Shown: positions 17,101 to 26,710 of the stretch, one piece after another
Position numbering within the stretch: the first letter of the stretch is position 1
Layout: the number at the start of each line of letters is the position of its first letter
Source: JAENVU01 sp963765075
Lineage (GTDB): Bacteria; Actinomycetota; Acidimicrobiia; IMCC26256; JAENVU01
DNA length: 64,000 nucleotides
NCBI GenBank assembly: GCA_963765075.1
Contig: CAVXVA010000001.1
Span: 186,001 to 250,000, forward strand
Direction of reading: 5' to 3'
Position numbers and translations under genes: made by a program
Notes under the pieces: model-generated
The model's database searches: none
What the model was told of the DNA's origin: nothing
The model's input: the letters and a program-made list of their open reading frames with translations, nothing else

Positions 17101-17481
17101 ATGGGCCCCTCGGAGATCGACAACGCGTTCCACGCGCTCGCCGACCCCACGCGACGCGACATCGTGCGGCGGACGATGGTCGCGGAGATCTCGGTCTCGG
17201 CACTCGCACGCGACTACCCGATGAGCTTCGCCGCGGTGCAGAAGCACGTCGCGGTCCTCGAGCGCGCCCACCTCGTGCAGAAGCACAAGCACGGACGCGA
17301 ACAACTCGTGCGCGCCATCCCCGCCACCATCCGGCGCACCACCGCTCTGCTCGATCAGCTCGAATCGTTGTGGCGCGATCGCATCGACCGGATGGATGCG
17401 GTCCTCGCCGACGACGACGCGGCGGACACAGCCCGACCGAGTCTGACCCCCCACCACCCGATACCGACCCGGAGCGAAACC
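17101..17481 (+). CDS. ArsR-family transcriptional regulator
   Basis: About 127 residues of winged-helix ArsR type: H-A-L-A-D-P-T-R-R-D-I-V near the N-terminus, then S-F-A-A-V-Q-K-H-V-A-V-L-E as recognition helix. No metal-binding cysteine pair is visible, matching the ArsR subgroup paired with SRPBCC/AHSA1 proteins. The frame has no stop before the SRPBCC start codon at 17482 and would run to 17697, so either the two are naturally fused or a local indel has removed the ArsR stop. The end given here is the last codon before that ATG. Confidence 0.82.
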
Positions 17482-17971
17482 ATGAGCATCACTGCCGTCG
17501 ACGCGCGACATCGAGTCGTGCACCCTCACCATCACCGCCGAGTTCGCCGCGCCACGTGCTCGGGTCTGGCAGCTGTGGGCCGATCCCCGCCAGCTCGAAC
17601 GGTGGTGGGGTCCGCCGATGTACCCGGCGACCGTCGAGACCCACGAGCTCGTCGCCGGTGGCCGCGTCACCTACTTCATGACGGGACCCGACGGTGATCG
17701 TCACCACGGCTTCTGGGAAGTCCGGGTCGTCGATCCCGAGCGCGGGTTCGAGTTCCAGGACGGGTTCGCCGACGAGCAGGGCGTTCCCAACCCCGAGCTG
17801 CCCGAGACCGTCGGCGTGGTGACGCTGACCGACCGGGCCGACGGTGGCACCGTGATGACCATCGTGAGCCGGTTCGCGTCGGCCGAGTCCATGGCACGGC
17901 TGATCGAGATGGGGATGGAAGAAGGGATGCAGCAGGCGATGGGCCAGATGGACGCGATCCTCGCCACCTGA
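17482..17971 (+). CDS. SRPBCC/AHSA1-family protein (frameshift near the start)
   Basis: The SRPBCC domain is clear: T-I-T-A-E-F-A-A-P-R-A-R-V-W-Q-L-W-A-D-P, then L-E-R-W-W-G-P, with a C-terminal helix G-M-E-E-G-M-Q-Q-A-M. Its frame lacks a start codon of its own. The ATG at 17482 (M-S-I-T-A-V-D-A) joins it if one base is removed near 17502-17506. The restored length is about 162 residues. These helix-grip proteins bind hydrophobic ligands or act as stress-associated enzymes, and pairing with an ArsR gene is common. Confidence 0.8.
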
Positions 17972-18020
17972 CCCGACCCGGCGCCACACCAAACTCACTG
18001 GAACATCTCGGATTTTCTGC

Positions 18021-18049
18021 TTGCAATCGAATGTGTGTTTGTGTATGAT
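18021..18049 (+). promoter_or_regulatory. Sigma70-like promoter with embedded SOS-type box
   Basis: TTGCAA (18021-18026) and TATGAT (18044-18049) are 17 nt apart. Between them TCGAATGTGTGTTTGT (18027-18042) resembles the actinobacterial LexA box TCGAAC-N4-GTTCGA at 9 of 12 defined positions. It lies 70 nt before the DUF222-HNH gene. REP13E12/DUF222 genes of Mycobacterium tuberculosis are known LexA targets, which supports the reading. Confidence 0.6.
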
Positions 18050-18119
18050 TTGGGGACCGAAACCACCCTTCGCGCACCTTCGCATTCGAGCGAGACGGGC
18101 GCGGTCTTGAGGACAGGTC

Positions 18120-19406
18120 ATGGCCGATCTCGAACCCCGCGATCACGAGACCCTGGATCCGATCGACGAATCGATCATGGACCAGGCCCGCGCGTTCGCG
18201 GCCGAGATCGGTGATCCGTTCGTGATGTTGCGGACCGCGATCGAAATGTTCCAAGCGGCACCATCGGCGTCGCTCCCCGACACGCAGTTGGGTGCCGATG
18301 TGATCCGGTTACGCCGCCAGATGGGCCGGTTGGATGCGGTGTTCGCCGAATACGCGCTCGGATCCCACCGGCGTGGGATCTGCGGTCACGACGCCTACCG
18401 ATCCACGCCCGCGTGGCTCGCCTGGCAGACCGGCATGCATCGAGGTCAAGTCCGACGCGCCACGAACACCGCGGATCTCGCTGAACTCCTCCCCGCGATG
18501 GGTGCCGCCTGGCGGGCCGGGACTGTCTCGACCAACGCCATGGAAGCAATCTCTGCCGCCCGCGTTCCCGGACACGACGACACCCTCGCCGCGTGTGAAA
18601 CCGAGTTCCTCGACCTCGCAACCCGCGGCGACCACTCAGGAGTCCGCCGCGCCGCCGCAAAGTTCAAAGCCTGCGCCGGCGCCGACGGCACCCGACCCGT
18701 CGAACCCGACGGACTCCGCCTCGCCAAAGTCCTCGACGGGCGCACCACCCTCACCGGCGAGTTCTCCAACGACGCCGCCGAAACCATCACCACCGCGCTC
18801 CACGCGTTCACCGACCCACCATCCGACGCTGACGACCGCACCCCCGCCCAACGCCGCGCCGATGCCCTTGTCCGCATCTGCCAGACCGCCCTCGGCCATG
18901 GTGCGGCGGGCACCCGGGCCAGTGCGACCGTCACCATCGTTATCGACTGGGCCACCCTCCTCAACCACGGCCTCGACACTGGACTCGACGGCCGGATGGA
19001 CGGCCATTACACCGGCCCCATCGACCGGCACGACATCGACCGGCTCCTCTGCGACAGCAGAATCTCGCGAGTGATCACCGGACCCAAATCCGAGACGCTC
19101 GACGTCGGCCGCGCCACCCGGGCATTCCCCGAACCGACCCGCCGCGCCATCATCGCCCGCGACCACAACTGTCGATGGCCCGGCTGTGAAACCCCCGCCG
19201 GCTGGTGCGACATCCACCACCACCAACACTGGCAACACGACGGAACCACCAGCGCCACCAACGGAGTCCTGCTCTGCCCGCACCATCACCGGTTCCTCCA
19301 CCGGAACCCCACCTGGACCACCACCTTCGACGACCAACACTTCCGCGTCTCCCGACCCAACGGCACCGAACTCGACCCCCACCCCTGGGCCCAACTCGCG
19401 GCCTGA
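18120..19406 (+). CDS. DUF222 domain HNH endonuclease-like protein (13E12 family)
   Basis: A protein of 428 residues. The long helical DUF222 region covers residues ~30-290 and includes T-P-A-W-L-A-W-Q-T-G-M-H-R-G-Q. The C-terminal HNH zinc motif is intact: C-R-W-P-G-C, W-C-D-I-H-H, then L-L-C-P-H-H-H-R-F-L-H. The family is multicopy and mobile-like in actinobacteria, with unknown target. The codons in the second half use A and C more heavily (many ACC, CAC, CCC) than neighbouring genes. The promoter carries an SOS-like box. Confidence 0.9.
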   Translation: MADLEPRDHETLDPIDESIMDQARAFAAEIGDPFVMLRTAIEMFQAAPSASLPDTQLGADVIRLRRQMGRLDAVFAEYALGSHRRGICGHDAYRSTPAWLAWQTGMHRGQVRRATNTADLAELLPAMGAAWRAGTVSTNAMEAISAARVPGHDDTLAACETEFLDLATRGDHSGVRRAAAKFKACAGADGTRPVEPDGLRLAKVLDGRTTLTGEFSNDAAETITTALHAFTDPPSDADDRTPAQRRADALVRICQTALGHGAAGTRASATVTIVIDWATLLNHGLDTGLDGRMDGHYTGPIDRHDIDRLLCDSRISRVITGPKSETLDVGRATRAFPEPTRRAIIARDHNCRWPGCETPAGWCDIHHHQHWQHDGTTSATNGVLLCPHHHRFLHRNPTWTTTFDDQHFRVSRPNGTELDPHPWAQLAA

Positions 19407-19481
19407 TCCGAGCCGTTGCGCAGGCGACGATCGGGGCAATCCGGCGGGGTCGCTCCCGGCCACCGTGACCAGTTCCCCGAG

Positions 19482-19487
19482 TACCGT
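19482..19487 (+). promoter_or_regulatory. Candidate leaderless -10 hexamer
   Basis: TACCGT lies 7 nt before the ATG at 19495. Confidence 0.4.
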
Positions 19488-19494
19488 GCCGAAC

Positions 19495-20893
19495 ATGCGA
19501 CGTTTCGGGTTGATCCTCGCGACGCTGATACTGGCCGGGGTCGGATGCAGCAGCGGTTCGACCCGCGAGGCAGCGGTCACCAAGACCACCGGCACGACCA
19601 CCGCCACGGTCCGGGTGGTGAACCAGAACCTGCTCCACGGCACCGCGTGCTCAGCCGAAAGCAACCGCTGCGACCTGCCCGGACGGGCCGCCCTGTTCGT
19701 CCGCCAACTCGAGCGCGCCAAGTGCCCCGAGATCGTCGCGATCGAGGAAGCGAACACCACCACGGAACTGGCGTTGCGCACCGCACCTTCCGGGAAAGCC
19801 GTGCAAGTACGAGAGCGTCTACGACGGCGATCCCAGCCAGGACCGCGAGTTGATCCTGACCACCCTCGACGTCTTGAGTAGCGAGCGGCGACATCTCGCC
19901 GGTCCGCTCCGCACCGCGTACTGGGTGCGGCTGGCGTCGGACGTCGGGCCCGTCGACCTCGTCGCCACGCACCTCGCGAGCAGCAGCGACGACCGCCCCT
20001 GCGATCGGGCCACCTGCCCGCCGCCGTGCGCGACGGCCGACACCGTCAACACGTGCCAGGGCCGACAAGCGGCCGCGTTCCTCGACGAGGTGCGCGCGCC
20101 TCGATCGGTTGCAATCCTCACTGGCGACCTGAACGCGCAACCGGGCGAACCGACGATCGCCGCGCTCGGCAACGGTCTCGTCGATACCCACGTCCTCATC
20201 CGGAACAGTGAATGTGGTGCTTCGACCCCGGAGCAATGCACGAGCGGTCGCATCGACGACTCCCTCGCCGACATGACGAACCGGAGCAGTCGTCAGACCG
20301 AGCGGATCGACTACATCTTCCTGACGCCGATCACCCGATGCACCGTCGTACGTCCGACCGGCGTGTTCGCCCGGCGCGGTGGTCCCTCTTCACCTGGGAA
20401 CCCACTCGTGTTTCCCGCCGACCACAGTGGAGTAGAGGCGACTATTCAGTGTCGTACCACCGCGGCCGACCTCGCGGCCGCCCACCCGGCGAGCACGACC
20501 ACCACCACTCGGCCGACCGCGGCGGCGATCACACCCGCCACCGAACGGGCCGTGACCGCCGCGTTCACCAACCTCTTCGCGCCGAACCCCGACGCCGATG
20601 CACAACTCTCGACCCTGGAGAACGCCGCGGCACTGCGAGACTCGTTCATCGCCCGCAAGGAGTCGGTCGGCGCGCTGGCGGATCAGACCGCGGTGCGTAT
20701 CGAATCGTTCGACGCCGCCACGAAGGACACCGTCGACGTCACCTTCTCGATCTTGCTCGATGGCAATGTCGTCCTCGATGCCCTTCCCGGCCACGCGAAG
20801 CGCATCGATGGGAAGTGGCTCGTCAGCACCAAGACCTACTGCCAAGTCGCGACGCTCGGCGTCGACACCATTCCGGAGGGCTGCACCTCATGA
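19495..20893 (+). CDS. Secreted endonuclease/exonuclease/phosphatase-fold lipoprotein (frameshifted)
   Basis: The signal peptide ends in a lipobox (A-G-V-G-C at residues 16-20), so the protein should be lipid-anchored outside the cell. The EEP core follows: V-V-N-Q-N-L-L-H-G, I-V-A-I-E-E-A-N, V-A-T-H-L-A-S, L-T-G-D-L-N-A-Q-P, R-I-D-Y-I-F-L and A-D-H-S-G-V. After a threonine/proline linker a second ~100-residue domain (T-A-A-F-T-N-L-F) appears. One extra A near 19794-19796 shifts the frame; its removal gives S-G-K-P-C-K-Y-E-S-V-Y. The restored product is about 465 residues. The stop overlaps the next ATG (ATGA). Confidence 0.8.
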
Positions 20894-23097
20894 CCGTCAC
20901 CAACCACTACCGCACGTGTCCGCTCTGCGAGGCGATGTGCGGCCTCGAGGTGCAGGTCACCGACGGGCAGGTCACCCGCATTCGCGGCGATCGCGACGAC
21001 GTGTGGTCCAAGGGATATCTCTGCCCCAAGGGCACCGCACTCGGCGCGCTCCACCACGATCCCGATCGCATCCGCGTGCCGATGATCCGCACCGGCGACA
21101 CCTGGCAGGAGGTCGACTGGGAGACCGCGTTCACCCGCTGCGACGAACTCCTCGCCGGGGTCATCGAACGGCACGGCAAGGAGGCGATCAGCTGCTACAT
21201 CGGCAACCCGACCGCCCACAACTTCTCGCTCGGGCGCTACGTCGGGTTGTTCATCGGCCTGTCGGCGCTCCCCGTCGTGTACTCGGCGGGCACCGTCGAC
21301 CAGTGGCCGAAGAACCTCACGAGCGCGCTGCTCTATGGCGGCATGTGGTCGATCCCGACCCCCGACGTTCCCCGCACGGACTACTGGATCATCATGGGCG
21401 GGAACCCCCAGGCCTCGCAGGGCAGCCTGCTCGCGTGCGCCGACATCCTCGGTGAGCTGGACGCGATTCGCGAGCGCGGCGGCAAGGTCGTGGTCATCGA
21501 TCCCCGCCGCACCGGCACCGCCGACCGCGCCGACGAATGGATCCCGATCCTGCCCGGTACGGACGCCGCGTTCCTGTTGGCGATGGTGAACGTCCTCTTC
21601 GCCGACGATCTCGTGCAACTCGGCGAGGTGGCCGACCTCCTCGACGGCGTCGATGCCGTGCGGGCCGTGGCGACCGAGTTCACCCCCGAGGCCGTGGAGG
21701 CCACGACGCGGGTCCCCGCCGAGACCATTCGTCGCATCACCCACGAGTTCGCGTCGACCCCGCGCGCCGCGCTCTACGGACGCATCGGTACCTGCAACCA
21801 AGAGTTCGGCACCCTGACCTCGTGGCTGGTCGACGTGGTCAACATCCTCACCGGCCACTTCGACACGCCCGGTGGGATCATGTTCGGCAAGCCCATCGCC
21901 TGGGGGGTGAACTCACTCCCCAACCCCGAACTCGCCGACGGTGTACAGATCGGCAAGTGGAAATCGCGCGTGCGCGGTATCCCCGAGGTGCTCGGTCAGG
22001 TGCCGGTCTCGTGCCTGGCCGAAGAGATCGACACTCCCGGGCCCGGCCAAATCCGCGCACTCGTCACCATCGCCGGCAATCCGGTGATCAGTGCACCCGG
22101 CGCGGCCCGCCTCGACGCGGCGCTCGGCGATCTCGAATGCATGATCAGCATCGACAATGCGCTGAACGAGACAACCCGTCATGCCCACGTCTTGCTCCCC
22201 GGGCTTTCTGCGCTCGAACAACCGCACTTCGACGACCTCATCTCCATGTGGCAAGTCCGCAGCGCGGCCCGGTTCACGAACGCCGTCTTCGATGCCGGCG
22301 ACCGACCGGCCGAGTGGGAGATCCTGACTCGACTCGGCGCGATGTGCGCGGGCATTCGCAACGCCGACATCGACGTCGGCGCCTTCGACGACGGCTTCTT
22401 CGCCGCGTTGGCCGAGGCCAAGGGCGCGGATCCGGCGGTGGCGATGCGCGAGTCCGCAGGTTCCGGCCCGATTCGGCTCCTCGACCTCCAGATCCGCACC
22501 GGACCGTGGGGCGACCGGTACGGAGAGGTCGCCGACGGACTCACGTTGCAATCGTTCCGCGACGCCGAACACGGCATCGACCTCGGACCGATGGTCCCGC
22601 GCGTTCGCGAGATCATCGAGACACCGAACGGTCGCATCGACCTCGCACCCGACCTCGTCCTCGCCGACGTTCCGCGCTTGTGCGCGCGCATGGCGCGCGC
22701 CACCGACGGTCTGCTGCTCACGTCCCGCCGCCACCTGCGCTCGAACAACTCGTGGATGCACAACGTCAAGATCCTGGTGAAGGGCAAAGACCGCTGCACG
22801 CTGCTCATCCACCCCGACGACGCGATTCGTTCGGGGGTCGCCACCGGCGAGCTCGCCCGAGTGAGTTCGGAGGCCGGTGAGGTCGAGATCACCGTGGAAG
22901 TGAGCGACGAGATGATGCCCGGAGTGGTCTCGATGCCCCACGGCTGGGGCCACGACAAGGCCGACACCCGCATGGCCGTCGCCCGCGAACACGCCGGCGT
23001 CAACAACAACCTGCTCGCACTGCCGGAGTTCTACGACCCACTCTCCAACAACGCCGCGGTCAACGGCATCCCCGTCGAAGTCAGGGGTCTGGGTTAG
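20890..23097 (+). CDS. Molybdopterin-dependent oxidoreductase
   Basis: A protein of 735 residues of the formate dehydrogenase/DMSO reductase superfamily. The N-terminal [4Fe-4S] ligands are C-P-L-C-E-A-M-C...C-P-K-G at residues 9-46. The molybdopterin-binding domains follow (Y-W-I-I-M-G-G-N-P, V-V-I-D-P-R-R-T, L-P-G-T-D-A-A), and the C-terminal dinucleotide-binding domain carries S-M-P-H-G-W-G-H. Where formate dehydrogenase has Cys or Sec the sequence reads A-G-T-V-D-Q-W-P-K-N, so the metal lacks a Cys/Sec ligand. No membrane or Fe-S partner gene is adjacent. The substrate is unknown. Confidence 0.88.
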   Translation: MTVTNHYRTCPLCEAMCGLEVQVTDGQVTRIRGDRDDVWSKGYLCPKGTALGALHHDPDRIRVPMIRTGDTWQEVDWETAFTRCDELLAGVIERHGKEAISCYIGNPTAHNFSLGRYVGLFIGLSALPVVYSAGTVDQWPKNLTSALLYGGMWSIPTPDVPRTDYWIIMGGNPQASQGSLLACADILGELDAIRERGGKVVVIDPRRTGTADRADEWIPILPGTDAAFLLAMVNVLFADDLVQLGEVADLLDGVDAVRAVATEFTPEAVEATTRVPAETIRRITHEFASTPRAALYGRIGTCNQEFGTLTSWLVDVVNILTGHFDTPGGIMFGKPIAWGVNSLPNPELADGVQIGKWKSRVRGIPEVLGQVPVSCLAEEIDTPGPGQIRALVTIAGNPVISAPGAARLDAALGDLECMISIDNALNETTRHAHVLLPGLSALEQPHFDDLISMWQVRSAARFTNAVFDAGDRPAEWEILTRLGAMCAGIRNADIDVGAFDDGFFAALAEAKGADPAVAMRESAGSGPIRLLDLQIRTGPWGDRYGEVADGLTLQSFRDAEHGIDLGPMVPRVREIIETPNGRIDLAPDLVLADVPRLCARMARATDGLLLTSRRHLRSNNSWMHNVKILVKGKDRCTLLIHPDDAIRSGVATGELARVSSEAGEVEITVEVSDEMMPGVVSMPHGWGHDKADTRMAVAREHAGVNNNLLALPEFYDPLSNNAAVNGIPVEVRGLG

Positions 23098-24734
23098 CCG
23101 CCGGTGCCGGGGAGGCCTTGCCAGTTGGGAACCGAGGGGTGGGCCTGGCCCGCCGGAGCTTTGCCGAACTCGGTGAGGACATTGAGGGTCGCTTGTACGA
23201 CCTTCGGGTTGTGGGCCGTCTCGGGGAACTCCGGCGGCATGAGCTTGCTCACCCAGTAGTTCGTGCCGGTCGCGAACACGCCCGCGCCACTCGGCGCCGT
23301 GTAATAGGTGACGTCGGAGTATCCCGGCTTCCCGCGGCAGGTCACGGGCGAATGCGCCACGATCTCCACGTTGGCGGGCCCACCCTGACCCCGGATGTAT
23401 TGGTCGAACTCGGAGCCCACGCCGATCTCGAGGCGGTCGCCGTTCGCCAGCCCCGTGTTCGCCCAGATCCACGAACTGGCCTGCGAGATGATCATGTCGG
23501 CACGCACGGGATTGCACTGGTACTGCTGCCCGATCAACGCCGCCTCGGGCCGATTGAGTGGCGAGTCCCGAAAGCTCACCGTGGTCTGGGACGGGTCGAT
23601 CCTGCGGATCGGATCGGCGGTCGATCGGTAGTTGATCATCAACCGGTCGGCACCCACCGAGGTCGCGTCGAACCGCACCTGACGGAACACGGCGTTCGCC
23701 CCCAGGAACGCGAGGTTCACCCCGCCGTCACGCGCCGCCTCGGCCCCGTCGAACATCGTCTTCGACCAGTACTCGTCGTGGCCGAGCGAGATGATGGCCT
23801 GGTGCTGACGCATGAGCTGGGGTCGCTCGTGCAGGTCGATGCTCGTGATGTAGGTCGCGTCGAGCGCGGCCTCCTCCGACCGCATGATGAGCGGGAGTTC
23901 GTTCCCGATGAAGTCTCCGGAACCGTCGGTCACGATGTCGTACGGCCGATCGAACGAGACCGCCTTCGACCGGTCGCCCGGGCCACCGGGACAGTGGTAG
24001 AGCGAACACCCACCCCACCGGTTGTAGGCCTGCCACGAACTCACCGCGTTCATGATCACGTAGGGCGCCGTGCTCGCATCGTCGCGCACGGTCAGAGGCA
24101 CCCACCGCTGTTGACCGGTCGACGCGATCAGTTTCAGCAAGTAGGAACCGTCCGGCCAATCGGACCCGATGGTGAACGAGGTCGACTTCTCCCAGCGGGC
24201 TTCGTACGTGTTCGTCGCACTGATGAGGGTCGCCGGCGCCTGCACCTTGCCGGGGACGGGATCCGAGGTCCACACCAGGCGTGCGCCGAGGGCCTGATAC
24301 CAACCCATGCGATACGCCTCGATCGTGAACTCCGGTGCGACCGTGGTGGCGAAGAGGTCGACCGACTCGCCCCGCTGGGCGCTCGTGACGTTGAGGTATC
24401 CCTCGATGTCGTGCGCGGCGCCATCGTTCGTGAGCCGCCAGTTCGCGGTCCCGGGTTTGGCGTTCTCGGCCCGCACGGCATCGCTGAACGGTCGTTCGAG
24501 CGGCGGGAGCGTGGCCACCGTGGTGGTGCTCGGCGCAGTGGTGACCGTCGTCGTGGACGCTCGTTCCGCCGAGTTGGCATTGCCATCGCCGAGTTGGAGC
24601 ACCCCGAAACCGACGGCCGCCGCAGCTGCAACCGCACCGCCAACCAGCAGCTGCCGTTTGTGGCGCTGGCGGCGGCGAATGGCACGGCGCTCCCGGCGCG
24701 TCGATGGCCGACCGGCGGCGGACTCGGAACTCAC
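23094..24734 (-). CDS. N,N-dimethylformamidase large-subunit-like exported protein
   Basis: A protein of 546 residues. A basic N-terminus precedes a single hydrophobic helix near residues 32-50, so it is membrane-anchored or exported. The DMFase beta-subunit-like domain follows: I-E-A-Y-R-M-G-W-Y, W-Q-A-Y-N-R-W-G-G-C-S-L-Y, and I-I-S-L-G-H-D-E-Y-W-S. The catalytic iron site of true DMFase is Tyr/Tyr/Glu-type, and compatible residues occur here but cannot be assigned. No small-subunit gene is adjacent. The stop overlaps the convergent oxidoreductase stop by 4 nt. Confidence 0.82.
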   Translation of the reverse strand: MSSESAAGRPSTRRERRAIRRRQRHKRQLLVGGAVAAAAAVGFGVLQLGDGNANSAERASTTTVTTAPSTTTVATLPPLERPFSDAVRAENAKPGTANWRLTNDGAAHDIEGYLNVTSAQRGESVDLFATTVAPEFTIEAYRMGWYQALGARLVWTSDPVPGKVQAPATLISATNTYEARWEKSTSFTIGSDWPDGSYLLKLIASTGQQRWVPLTVRDDASTAPYVIMNAVSSWQAYNRWGGCSLYHCPGGPGDRSKAVSFDRPYDIVTDGSGDFIGNELPLIMRSEEAALDATYITSIDLHERPQLMRQHQAIISLGHDEYWSKTMFDGAEAARDGGVNLAFLGANAVFRQVRFDATSVGADRLMINYRSTADPIRRIDPSQTTVSFRDSPLNRPEAALIGQQYQCNPVRADMIISQASSWIWANTGLANGDRLEIGVGSEFDQYIRGQGGPANVEIVAHSPVTCRGKPGYSDVTYYTAPSGAGVFATGTNYWVSKLMPPEFPETAHNPKVVQATLNVLTEFGKAPAGQAHPSVPNWQGLPGTGG

Positions 24735-24809
24735 CGATTCGAGCGTACCGACGGACGACCGGCAATTTGGGGACCAACGCCCGAGAATGCGTGGATTGAC
24801 GCGGCCTTC

Positions 24810-24815
24810 TAGTCT
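24810..24815 (+). promoter_or_regulatory. Candidate leaderless -10 hexamer
   Basis: TAGTCT lies 8 nt before the ATG at 24824. Confidence 0.45.
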
Positions 24816-24823
24816 CGGCGGTC

Positions 24824-26011
24824 ATGACCGACGCTGCTCAGATCACCGCCCTCACCGAACAACTCCTCGCCGATCACGATCCGGCCGACCGAGTTGCGTT
24901 CCGCGGTGCGCAGTACGACCTGGGGCTCGGATGGGTGCACTTCCCCACCGGCTTCGGCGGGCTCGACGCCGACCCGAAGCTGCAGCGAATCGTCGAAGAG
25001 CAACTGCGCGCCGCCGGTGTCAACTACAAGGAAGTCGGCTGGAACGGATTCGGGCTCTTCTTGGCCGCGCCCACGATCGTGGCGCACGCGCAACCGGACA
25101 CGAAGGCCCGCCTGCTGCGGCCCTTGTTCACGGGCGAGGAGATTTGGTGCCAGCTGTTCAGCGAACCCGGCGCCGGCAGCGACCTCGCGTCGCTTGCCAC
25201 CCGGGCCGTGCGCGACGGTGACGAGTGGGTCGTCAACGGGCAGAAGGTCTGGAACACGCTCGCCCACATGGCCGACCGCGGCATGCTCGTCACCCGGACC
25301 GATCCCGACGTCCCCAAGCACCGCGGCCTCACGTACTTCGCACTCGACATGCACGCGCCCGGCGTCGAGGTGCGGCCGCTCCGCCAGATCACGGGTGAAG
25401 CCGAGTTCAACGAGGTGTACCTGACCGACGTGCGAGTGCCCGATGCCGATCGCGTGGGCGATGTGGGCGACGGGTGGCGCGTCTCGATGACCACGTTGAT
25501 GAACGAGCGCGTCACGATCGGTGGCTCCGTCGCGGCGCGTGAGTCGGGACCGATCGGCGACCTGATGAAAGTCTGGCGGGGTCTTCCCGACGAGCGTCGA
25601 TCCGACGTCGTCGCCCGCGACGCGGTGACCAGGCTCTGGGTGGAGGCCGAAGTACTCCGCCTCACCAACATCCGCGCCAGCCAGAATCGCAAGGCCGGCA
25701 TTGCCGGGCCCGAAGGCTCGGTCAGCAAGCTTGCCTTCGCGGAGGTCAACAAGCGCATCTACTCCGAGGCCATCAACGTGCTCGGCCCCGAAGGCGTCCT
25801 CATCGACCACTACGACTTCGTGCGGCCCGAATCGGCCAACCTCACCGGCGGCCTCGACATCCGCAAGATGTTCCTGCGGGCGCGAGCCAACTCGATCGAG
25901 GGGGGCACGTCCGAGATCCTGCGCAACATCCTCGGCGAACGCATCCTCGGCCTTCCGGGCGAGCCGCGCACCGACAAGGAACTGCCGTGGACGCAGGTCC
26001 CTCGGAGCTGA
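24824..26011 (+). CDS. Acyl-CoA dehydrogenase
   Basis: A protein of 395 residues. It has W-C-Q-L-F-S-E-P-G-A-G-S-D-L-A-S-L near residue 110, V-N-G-Q-K-V-W-N-T, Y-F-A-L-D-M and the C-terminal E-G-G-T-S-E-I-L-R-N-I-L-G-E-R. This places it in the actinobacterial FadE group acting on bulky or branched acyl-CoAs. The alkylation-repair gene begins inside its last codons, which suggests co-transcription without obvious functional linkage. Confidence 0.92.
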   Translation: MTDAAQITALTEQLLADHDPADRVAFRGAQYDLGLGWVHFPTGFGGLDADPKLQRIVEEQLRAAGVNYKEVGWNGFGLFLAAPTIVAHAQPDTKARLLRPLFTGEEIWCQLFSEPGAGSDLASLATRAVRDGDEWVVNGQKVWNTLAHMADRGMLVTRTDPDVPKHRGLTYFALDMHAPGVEVRPLRQITGEAEFNEVYLTDVRVPDADRVGDVGDGWRVSMTTLMNERVTIGGSVAARESGPIGDLMKVWRGLPDERRSDVVARDAVTRLWVEAEVLRLTNIRASQNRKAGIAGPEGSVSKLAFAEVNKRIYSEAINVLGPEGVLIDHYDFVRPESANLTGGLDIRKMFLRARANSIEGGTSEILRNILGERILGLPGEPRTDKELPWTQVPRS

Positions 26012-26671
26012 CCCGCTTCGACACACTCGCCGCGGCGTTCGCCCGGGCCGCGGATCCCGAACGGGCCGGGCCCGATGGCGAAGTACATGAAGGGTCACTT
26101 CCAGTTCTTCGGCATCCCGTCGCCCGCCCGTCGCGCGATCCAACGTGACGTGGTGGGCCGGTGGGCACCGACCGAGGCCGAACTCGTCACCTTCGCCGAC
26201 GCCGCGTGGAGCCGGCCCGAACGCGAGCTGCAATACGCGGCGTGCGATCTCATCGACCGGAACGCGAAGCGAATGTCGACCGCTTTCATCGACGACCTCG
26301 GCCGGTGGATCACCCATCGATCGTGGTGGGACACCGTCGACGCACTCGCGCACGGCGTCGGGGCCGTGGTGCGATCCCACCCCGAGGTCGCCCGGCGGAT
26401 GGACGAGTGGATCGAGTCCGAGGATTTCTGGCTGGCCCGGGCCGCCATCCTGCATCAACTCCGGTTCAAGGCCGAGACCGACGCGGAGCGGCTGTTCCGC
26501 TACTGCGTCCGGCGCGCCGGCGACTCGGAGTTCTTCATCCGCAAGGCCATCGGGTGGGCGCTCCGCGAGTACTCCAAGTCGGATCCGGCCGCGGTCATTG
26601 CCTTCGTCCGCGACCACGACGCCGAGTTGTCGCCCCTCTCCCGCCGCGAAGCATTGCGACTGGCGACCTGA
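25987..26671 (+). CDS. DNA alkylation repair protein (AlkD-like HEAT repeats; frameshifted)
   Basis: The core has the AlkC/AlkD signature A-K-Y-M-K-G-H-F-Q-F-F-G-I-P-S and helical repeats with S-W-W-D-T-V-D, D-E-W-I-E-S-E-D-F-W-L-A-R-A and F-F-I-R-K-A-I-G-W-A-L-R-E-Y. AlkD-type glycosylases excise N3/N7-alkylpurines. A GTG at 25987 gives the usual N-terminal helix (T-R-F-D-T-L-A-A-A-F-A), but one extra base near 26068-26074 breaks the frame; removing it joins E-R-A-G-P to M-A-K-Y-M. The restored length is 227 residues. If the upstream part is not used, the product would start at the ATG at 26075. Confidence 0.82.
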
Positions 26672-26710
26672 CAGGTCGTTCGAGAGGTCAGCCCACCGCA
26701 CACGAACCGA

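Noticed and set aside
20890..23097. Selenocysteine in the molybdopterin oxidoreductase
   Set aside because: The frame contains no internal TGA, and the ligand region has no Cys.
26664..26678. Terminator hairpin CGACCT-GAC-AGGTCG
   Set aside because: A 6-bp stem that overlaps the end of the gene and has no U-tract is too weak to claim.
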